Shown here one piece after another: positions 58,838 through 64,000 of a stretch of DNA of 64,000 nucleotides. The notes under the pieces were generated by a model. It saw nothing but the letters and a program-made list of their open reading frames with translations. It did no database searches and was not told the DNA's origin. The position numbers and the translations under genes were made by a program. This DNA comes from Dyadobacter sp. (GTDB taxonomy: Bacteria; Bacteroidota; Bacteroidia; Cytophagales; Spirosomataceae): assembly GCF_017744695.1 (NCBI RefSeq), contig NZ_JAGIAS010000001.1, positions 525,013 to 589,012 on the forward strand. Reading direction: 5' to 3'. Within the stretch, counting starts at the first letter, position 1, and each line of letters starts with the position of its first letter.

Positions 58838-59479
58838 ATGCAGATCAGCGATCTCAAAATCCTCTTTTTCGACATCGGCGGCGTCCTTTTGAGTAATGGA
58901 TGGGGGCACGAATCCCGCATTCTGGCGGCGGAGAAATTCGGACTCAACTATAAGGAAATGGACCAGCTCCATAACTTCATTTTCAATGTCTACGAAATCG
59001 GGAGCGTCAATCTCGACCAGTACCTCGACACGGTGATCTTCAACCATCCGCGCGACTTCGTCCGGGAGGATTTCAAGGAATTCATGTACTCTCAGTCGGT
59101 TGAGCTGCCCGGAATGCTGGCCTGGCTCAAAGAATGGAAGAAAGATTGCGGCTTCCGGATCATCTCCATCAATAACGAGGGGAAAGAGCTGAACGATTAC
59201 CGCATTCAGAAGTTCAAACTGCACACCTGCTTCGATGCATTCATCTCTTCCTGCGAAGTAAAAATGCGCAAACCCGATCCGCGGATATTCGAACTCGCCA
59301 TGGGTATTGCGCAGGCTACTCCCAGCCAATGCGTGTATTTCGACGACCGCATCATGTTTTCCAATATGGCCAAAACACTCGGGTTACGCGCGTACCAGCA
59401 CACGAGTTTCGAATCGACGAAAGAAATCCTCGAAGAGCTGAAAAAAGAGCAGTTCGACCGCTTCGGCCCGCCGCGCTGA
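58838..59479 (+). CDS. HAD-family hydrolase
   Basis: 213 aa from ATG 58838 (MQISDLKILFF). Motif I is FFDIGGVLL (nucleophile Asp about 12), motif II IISINNEGKEL (about 108-118), the Lys in VKMRKPDPRIFELAM (about 145), and motif IV VYFDDRIMFSNM (about 167-178). The lack of a second Asp in motif I (DIGG) is typical of the IA-type dehalogenase-like/phosphatase-like subset. Substrate unknown. It lies right of the REP/RAYT region. Confidence 0.9.
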   Translation: MQISDLKILFFDIGGVLLSNGWGHESRILAAEKFGLNYKEMDQLHNFIFNVYEIGSVNLDQYLDTVIFNHPRDFVREDFKEFMYSQSVELPGMLAWLKEWKKDCGFRIISINNEGKELNDYRIQKFKLHTCFDAFISSCEVKMRKPDPRIFELAMGIAQATPSQCVYFDDRIMFSNMAKTLGLRAYQHTSFESTKEILEELKKEQFDRFGPPR

Positions 59480-59980
59480 TCAGAATGTACGGTCGTCGGC
59501 CGAAGGTCCATAAATGGATGGCACAGGAATCTCGTTCAGGCGCATGTACACGGTTAGCTGGCCGCGATGGTGCACCCAGTGGTTGATCGTCGAACCGACT
59601 CCCTCGCGTTTGGGCTGGGTAAATAGTACCTGGCCCTGCCGTTTCAAATAGAATGGCGCATCGAGGTCGTCATCGGTAATGCCTGCCAGTGATTTTTTCG
59701 CACCATTAAAAACTTCCTCATAATGGTCAACTAATTCCTCGCTGGTGGTGAATTCGAAACGTTTGTAAGTGGCAAAATCAACTTCCCCCTGCTCTACCAT
59801 GAAAGTTATCCAAAGGGGGATCTCCGCTACCAAAAGCGTGAGATAGCCCATTTGCATGGAAGTAGGATGCGGTTTGTAGTCGAATAATGCCATGGGAATG
59901 CGTTCTAGGCATTTGCGGGTCGAAGTATACTCCGCGTCCAGTTCTTTGATGTAGGCGTCTACTAAGGTCCTGTTGCTCAT
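59480..59980 (-). CDS. DinB-family protein
   Basis: 166 aa. Four-helix-bundle protein of the DinB/DfsB group: YIKELDAEYTSTRKCLERIP (about 10-29), KPHPTSMQMGYLTLLVAEIP (about 36-55), and the metal site WVHHRGQLTVYMRL (about 135-148) with two adjacent His. DinB proteins often act as thiol-dependent transferases. Its stop abuts that of the HAD gene on the opposite strand (convergent). Confidence 0.9.
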   Translation of the reverse strand: MSNRTLVDAYIKELDAEYTSTRKCLERIPMALFDYKPHPTSMQMGYLTLLVAEIPLWITFMVEQGEVDFATYKRFEFTTSEELVDHYEEVFNGAKKSLAGITDDDLDAPFYLKRQGQVLFTQPKREGVGSTINHWVHHRGQLTVYMRLNEIPVPSIYGPSADDRTF

Positions 59981-60051
59981 CGTATCGTTCGTTTTTTAAG
60001 CAAACTCAAAAAAAACAGTGCCGTGCGATTGCCCGGCACGAAATCAAAGAA

Positions 60052-60603
60052 ATGAAATACGACCTCGACTGGCTTATAATCAAATATGAAGAGCAGCGCA
60101 AAATGAAGTTCCTCCACTTCTGGGGGCATCAACCAGCCCGTGGCGGCCAGATTACCCAATCGTGCCTCAGCCAATGGTGGCAATCGGCGTTTGTGATCGG
60201 CGATGTAACCTACCGTACCTCAGAACATTGGATGATGGCCGAGAAAGCCCGTCTGTTCGAAAACGAACCTCTGAGGGAGCGGATCATTGCCTGCGCCTCA
60301 CCCGGTGAAGCAAAAGCGCTGGGCCGGATGGTCGAAAATTTCGATGAACAAACCTGGATAACAAAGCGCCGGGAGATTGTATTGGAAGGTAGTATTCAAA
60401 AGTTCTCACAAAATCCCGAGCTTGGCTCGTACCTTTTGAATACCTCCGACAGGATCCTCGTGGAAGCCAGTCCGGTTGATCCTGTCTGGGGAATCGGGCT
60501 TCCGGCAGACGATCCGCGCGCACATGATCCCACACGATGGGAGGGACTCAATCTTCTCGGGTTTACATTAATGGAAACACGGGACCTCCTCACAAACCGC
60601 TAG
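60052..60603 (+). CDS. NADAR-family N-glycosidase-like protein (YbiA-like)
   Basis: 183 aa. LHFWGHQP (about 18-25), then CLSQWWQSAFVIGDVTYRTS and EHWMMAEKARLF (about 37-68), with the catalytic Glu in SEHWMMAEKA, are NADAR signatures. The C-terminus GIGLPADDPRAHDPTRW then GLNLLGFTLMETRDLL closes the domain. YbiA-like proteins remove damaged riboflavin intermediates; others act in NAD or ADP-ribose metabolism or phage defence. It stands alone, with no NAD or ADP-ribose gene next to it. Confidence 0.9.
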   Translation: MKYDLDWLIIKYEEQRKMKFLHFWGHQPARGGQITQSCLSQWWQSAFVIGDVTYRTSEHWMMAEKARLFENEPLRERIIACASPGEAKALGRMVENFDEQTWITKRREIVLEGSIQKFSQNPELGSYLLNTSDRILVEASPVDPVWGIGLPADDPRAHDPTRWEGLNLLGFTLMETRDLLTNR

Positions 60604-60627
60604 TAGATATACGTCGGCTTTCGTTCG

Positions 60628-61422
60628 TTAAACGGTGAGCATCGCGATGCTGGTGCCGCCAATGTGCCGGATACCTTTGAACCGCGGGTCCTTTTCGTAG
60701 AGCTCGTTCAGGGCGGTCCATACACCGGGCCAGTTGGTGTAGTCGTGCCAGATAATGAGGCCGCCCTTTCGAATGATGGTGAATACTTTCTCGCTGTCGT
60801 TCAGCACATACTCGTACGCGTGGGAACCATCGATGAACGCCACATCCACAGAATTGTGGTATTCCCCGAAATCGAACGACGCCGAATCCCCAAACACCTG
60901 CCGGATTTTCGACGACGCCGGATGACCTATAAACCGCCCGCCAGACATTTCCTTCTTAACATACCGCACCTCCCCTTCCTCGATTTCCATCTTCGTTGAA
61001 GCCAGTTCCTCAGCAGGCAGGTCCAGCGTGATAATCTCGGTGTTCCTATCGCTGTTCAAGGCCATATTTAAAGTTGTACGGCCTTCGAATGTCCCGATCT
61101 CGAAAATCCGCCGCGGGTTCCATTTCCTGACGAGGTTACTGATCACTTTAAGCTCAAACTCCGTGGTGTGCCCGAAACCGCATTCGTAAACACCTTCATA
61201 AGCGGCCGAATCGTTGCCAAAAAGCTCAAAAACGTCGGTCTTGGGAATAATAAAAGGATCGACAGGCGTACTATCCCCGGACGGTTGCTGCCCGTTATAG
61301 CTGTTATACAGTTTCAGAAGCTCATCCCGGAAACCGGAATTCAGCATGCCGATCGTGAGGGTATATCCTACCCTTTTTAAAACACCTGCATACAAGCGGA
61401 AATTATCCAATGCTTTGCTCAT
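60628..61422 (-). CDS. Class I SAM-dependent methyltransferase
   Basis: 264 aa. FEIGTFEGRTTLNMAL (about 111-126) is the SAM-binding motif I, with ITLDLPAEE (about 135). VDVAFIDGSHAYEYVLNDSE (about 193-212) and GGLIIWHDYTNWPGVW (about 221-236) are typical of the Methyltransf_24/O-methyltransferase group. An N-terminal stretch of about 80 residues is of unknown function. It is monocistronic; the substrate is unknown. Confidence 0.87.
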   Translation of the reverse strand: MSKALDNFRLYAGVLKRVGYTLTIGMLNSGFRDELLKLYNSYNGQQPSGDSTPVDPFIIPKTDVFELFGNDSAAYEGVYECGFGHTTEFELKVISNLVRKWNPRRIFEIGTFEGRTTLNMALNSDRNTEIITLDLPAEELASTKMEIEEGEVRYVKKEMSGGRFIGHPASSKIRQVFGDSASFDFGEYHNSVDVAFIDGSHAYEYVLNDSEKVFTIIRKGGLIIWHDYTNWPGVWTALNELYEKDPRFKGIRHIGGTSIAMLTV

Positions 61423-61622
61423 AGATGCGTATGTGTTAAATTGAACGATTCAGAGGAAACGCAAAGCTTCTGTCGGAGCCCGCGAGACCCTGTTAACGAG
61501 ATGTGGCGGATATTTAAGTGAAAATACTGATTTACAAGTAAATACAATTCAACAAATTCCAAAAATTGTGCCAGATCGATTATCGAACGTAAATCGCCCA
61601 GCTTTCAAACGGTACAAACCGG

Positions 61623-62438
61623 ATGTATAAAACCCCAGATATTCGCGGACTATATATTCCCGTTCAACCAACCGTGAAACAGTCGGCCGAGCGGGTAACA
61701 TACCAGGAATTTCTTCCTGTCAGGGCGTTACAGGGCTTTATTTACTGCTATTGGCAATTGCGAACGACTGCCCCGCTCGATGAGCCCTTCCTTTACCGCG
61801 TCGTGGCCGATGGCTGTATCGACATCTTTTTTGAGCTGCATAACCCTTCCGAAAATTTTGTAATGGGCTTTTGCAAAAGGTACACGGAGTTTCCGCTTGA
61901 AAACAGTTTCGATTACGTGGGTGTACGTTTTTTACCCACGATGTTTCCACAACTCTTCAAAATCAATGCTTCGGAGCTGAGCAACCGGTTTGAAAATCTG
62001 AACCTTGTCGTACCCGGCACGGCGCGGTTCATTGCATCGGCTTTCGACCCGGGTTTATCTCCGGACGAAATCAAGCGCAGACTGGACGATTACTTCCTGC
62101 ATTTGGCAGCAGCCATTGATTTTAACCCCGATCCCCGCCTGTATGGGGCTTTGGCGGTGATCCTTCAAAATTTCGGCGTGTTGAATGTCGAAAAAGACCT
62201 GGACACCGGCCTTAGTGCCCGACAGCTCCGCAGGCTTTTCGAATATTACATCGGCGACTCCGCCAAGACGTTCAGCCAGGTCGTGCGTTTCCAGAATATC
62301 CTCCGCGCCAAACCTTCACAGCAGAGCCTCCGCGAGAACAAGTTGTTTTACGACAACGGTTACTACGACCAGGCCCATTTCATCAAGGAATTCAAAAACC
62401 TTTACGGTGTGACGCCGGGAAGAGCATTCGGCAAGTGA
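61623..62438 (+). CDS. AraC-family regulator with DUF6597-type N-terminus
   Basis: 271 aa. The N-terminal half reads FIYCYWQLRTTAPLDEPFLY (about 39-58), VVADGCIDIFFELHNPS and YVGVRFLPTMFPQLF, the pattern of the DUF6597 sensing domain. The C-terminal HTH contains LSARQLRRLFEYYIGDSAKT (about 200-219) and YDNGYYDQAHFIKEFKNLYG (about 244-263). A VOC-type gene lies 73 bp downstream and may be the target. Confidence 0.9.
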   Translation: MYKTPDIRGLYIPVQPTVKQSAERVTYQEFLPVRALQGFIYCYWQLRTTAPLDEPFLYRVVADGCIDIFFELHNPSENFVMGFCKRYTEFPLENSFDYVGVRFLPTMFPQLFKINASELSNRFENLNLVVPGTARFIASAFDPGLSPDEIKRRLDDYFLHLAAAIDFNPDPRLYGALAVILQNFGVLNVEKDLDTGLSARQLRRLFEYYIGDSAKTFSQVVRFQNILRAKPSQQSLRENKLFYDNGYYDQAHFIKEFKNLYGVTPGRAFGK

Positions 62439-62511
62439 TTTTGTCCGTTTTTTACAATCCTGCTCCGTCTGTCCGGCCGAAATTAGTAGCATCAACAAAA
62501 CGGACGGCATC

Positions 62512-62985
62512 ATGAAAAGGCTCATCGTATTACTCGCATTGCTTTGCATCGCTACCAACGTATTTTCTCAAACCAGTTCATCAACACAAACCCACCACAA
62601 AATGAAACTGAACGCAGGCATCATCACTTCCAAACTCGCCGAAACCAAAGCATTTTACACCGGGACACTCGGCTTCGGCGTAACATTTGAAAATGAATTC
62701 TACCTCTTGCTTCACGTGCCGGGAGGTGGCTCCGAAATCAGCTTTTTGCTGCCCGATCACCCGTCGCAACAGCCGCTCTTTCAAAAGGCTTTCCAGGGCC
62801 AGGGCACGTACTTGACCATCGAAGTAGAGGACGTAGACGAGCTTTATAAAGAGCTCAAAAATAAGGGGGTAGAAATCAAAATCGATATCCGGGACGAGCC
62901 GTGGGGAGACAGGCATTTTGCAATCCAGGACCCGAATGGCGTCGGAATCGATCTGTTGAAATATTCACCGCCGCAAAAACAATAG
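62512..62985 (+). CDS. Exported VOC-family protein
   Basis: 157 aa with a signal peptide (about 1-19, ending in NVFSQ). The VOC fold is read in NAGIITSKLAETKAFYTGTL (about 35-54) and YLTIEVEDVDELYKELKNKG (about 103-122), with FAIQDPNGVGIDLLKYS at the end. Glyoxalase-like proteins with a signal peptide are uncommon but known in Bacteroidota. It follows an AraC gene. Confidence 0.88.
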   Translation: MKRLIVLLALLCIATNVFSQTSSSTQTHHKMKLNAGIITSKLAETKAFYTGTLGFGVTFENEFYLLLHVPGGGSEISFLLPDHPSQQPLFQKAFQGQGTYLTIEVEDVDELYKELKNKGVEIKIDIRDEPWGDRHFAIQDPNGVGIDLLKYSPPQKQ

Positions 62986-62995
62986 CAGGTCAAAA

Positions 62996-63034
62996 CCATG
63001 CGGGTGCCCTGTCATACGCCCGCATGGCATTTTC
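62996..63034 (+). terminator. Hairpin terminator
   Basis: CCATGCGGG/CCCGCATGG stem with a 14-nt loop and a following CATTTTC, 11 bp after the VOC stop codon. Confidence 0.7.
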
Positions 63035-63133
63035 ACTAATTCCCGGCAAACCACTTCCGGGATTCTCTTTATTTGCAAAAAATTCGAACAAACATTCTCA
63101 AACAACGGTTTAGAAAGAAGAACTACGCAAATA

Positions 63134-63919
63134 ATGAACGACCACATTTCCAGAATCCAACAGCAGATCGAGCCATTACGGCAACAGATTATCCAGCACA
63201 AAGTTTATTCCGTTATCCGTGACATCGAGGACCTCAAAGTATTCATGAAATACCATGTTTACGCCGTATGGGATTTTATGTCACTATTAAAATCGCTTCA
63301 AAACAGCCTGACCTGCACATCGGTGCCCTGGTTCCCGACAGGAGATGGCGAAACGCGCAATCTCATCAACGAGATCGTAGCGGGCGAAGAGTCCGATGTC
63401 GATAATGAAGGAAATTTCAAAAGCCATTTCGAGCTATACCTCGACGCCATGGCACAATGCGGTGCCGATACGACCGAAATAGGCCGGTTTATCACCGTGC
63501 TGCGCGAGACGGGCGACTTTGAGAAAGCATTCGATGCAGCGGGAACACCTGAAAAAGCCCGTGAATTTGTCCGCTTCACATTCGACACGATCGCAACCCG
63601 TAAAGATCACCTTCAGGCCGCCATTTTCACCTTCGGGCGCGAAGATCTTATTCCGGGCATGTTCATGTCGATCATCGAAGATATCCACCGTAATTTCCCG
63701 GACAGCATTTCCATTTTTAAATACTACCTTGAACGCCATATCGAAGTGGACGGTGACCACCACAGCCACCTCGCGCTTCGCATGACCGCCAATCTCTGCG
63801 ACAAAAATGAAGCATTCTGGGACGAAGCCCAACAGGCTACCATCGCATCCCTCGAAAAGCGTATTGCCCTGTGGGACGGCGTTTTTGAGGAGATCGCGGT
63901 AGAAAATATGACAAAATAA
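63134..63919 (+). CDS. DUF3050 protein (heme-oxygenase-like fold)
   Basis: 261 aa, full length for DUF3050. IQQQIEPLRQQIIQHKVYSV (about 8-27), VFMKYHVYAVWDFMSLLKSL (about 36-55) with His/Trp positions, SHFELYLDAMAQCGADTTEI (about 96-115), and the C-terminal EVDGDHHSHLALRMTANLCD (about 209-228) are family signatures. The family belongs to the heme-oxygenase/TenA-like helical fold and may bind metal through the conserved His and Glu. Function is unknown. Confidence 0.9.
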   Translation: MNDHISRIQQQIEPLRQQIIQHKVYSVIRDIEDLKVFMKYHVYAVWDFMSLLKSLQNSLTCTSVPWFPTGDGETRNLINEIVAGEESDVDNEGNFKSHFELYLDAMAQCGADTTEIGRFITVLRETGDFEKAFDAAGTPEKAREFVRFTFDTIATRKDHLQAAIFTFGREDLIPGMFMSIIEDIHRNFPDSISIFKYYLERHIEVDGDHHSHLALRMTANLCDKNEAFWDEAQQATIASLEKRIALWDGVFEEIAVENMTK

Positions 63920-63934
63920 GACAGACTATCAACC

Positions 63935-64000
63935 ATGTCTATTTCAAAAGAATCGGAGCTAACCGGCATGCAGGATGTCAGCCGCGCGGTAGCCACCACG
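63935..64000 (+). CDS. map: Methionine aminopeptidase, type I (5' end only)
   Basis: The 22 codons up to the window edge read MSISKESELTGMQDVSRAVA TT, which fits the start of type I methionine aminopeptidases (ISKESELxGMxxxSxAVAxTL). The gene continues beyond the window. It starts 15 bp after the DUF3050 stop and may be co-transcribed with it. The call rests on a short segment. Confidence 0.6.
   Translation, partial: MSISKESELTGMQDVSRAVATT

Overview
The window looks like chromosome from a Bacteroidota member of the order Cytophagales, most likely Dyadobacter or a close relative. The grounds are an ECF sigma/FecR pair with a DUF4974-type tail, an FtsX permease with the 'permease prefix' seen in Spirosoma and Dyadobacter, a tRNA gene with no encoded CCA, few Shine-Dalgarno sequences, and promoters of the TAnnTTTG type. 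Genus assignment is inference; no 16S gene or other strong marker is present.

Layout. 0-3.9 kb (mostly minus strand): FecR anti-sigma factor, ECF sigma factor, flavin monooxygenase, alpha/beta hydrolase. 4.3-6.0 kb: a stand-alone protein that reads as ricin-type lectin, Cry delta-endotoxin-like helical bundle and jacalin-like lectin; it is the most unusual gene here. 6.3-19 kb: a mosaic of a beta-lactamase-fold hydrolase, SDR oxidoreductases, DoxX, AraC and Crp/Fnr regulators, an FtsX permease and a PAF-acetylhydrolase-like protein, mixed with broken genes. 19.4-44.07 kb: a segment bounded by a 28-bp direct repeat (one mismatch) of the 3' end of tRNA-Arg(CCG). The intact tRNA lies at the right end, next to a decayed serine recombinase. 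I read this as an old integrated island. It carries repeated [regulator + oxidoreductase] modules (AraC, Crp/Fnr, HxlR or TetR with SDR or epimerase genes) and a plus-strand run at 31.0-36.3 kb: Crp/Fnr, flavodoxin-fold oxidoreductase, 2TM protein, cupin, CMD, lipoprotein hydrolase, ABM monooxygenase and DJ-1/PfpI. 44.2-64 kb: housekeeping-like genes (NUDIX, glgB, dipeptidase, exported acetolactate decarboxylase, two-component system, Do-type protease, DinB, NADAR, methyltransferase, start of methionine aminopeptidase). This part is interrupted at 57.1-58.8 kb by three REP-like palindromic elements around a toxin-antitoxin pair and a RAYT transposase.

How the parts work together. The accessory half looks like a reservoir of small-molecule redox and detoxification genes, each next to its own regulator. 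Several regulators have a dyad or direct-repeat operator candidate at their own promoter and sometimes also at the neighbouring enzyme's promoter. One AraC subfamily occurs seven times: three intact genes (9.7, 20.2, 24.4 kb) and four remnants (8.0, 12.2, 38.8, 41.4 kb). This points to repeated duplication, or acquisition, and decay of AraC/SDR modules on both sides of the left att copy.

All calls come from reading the sequence and from family knowledge; no database search was run.
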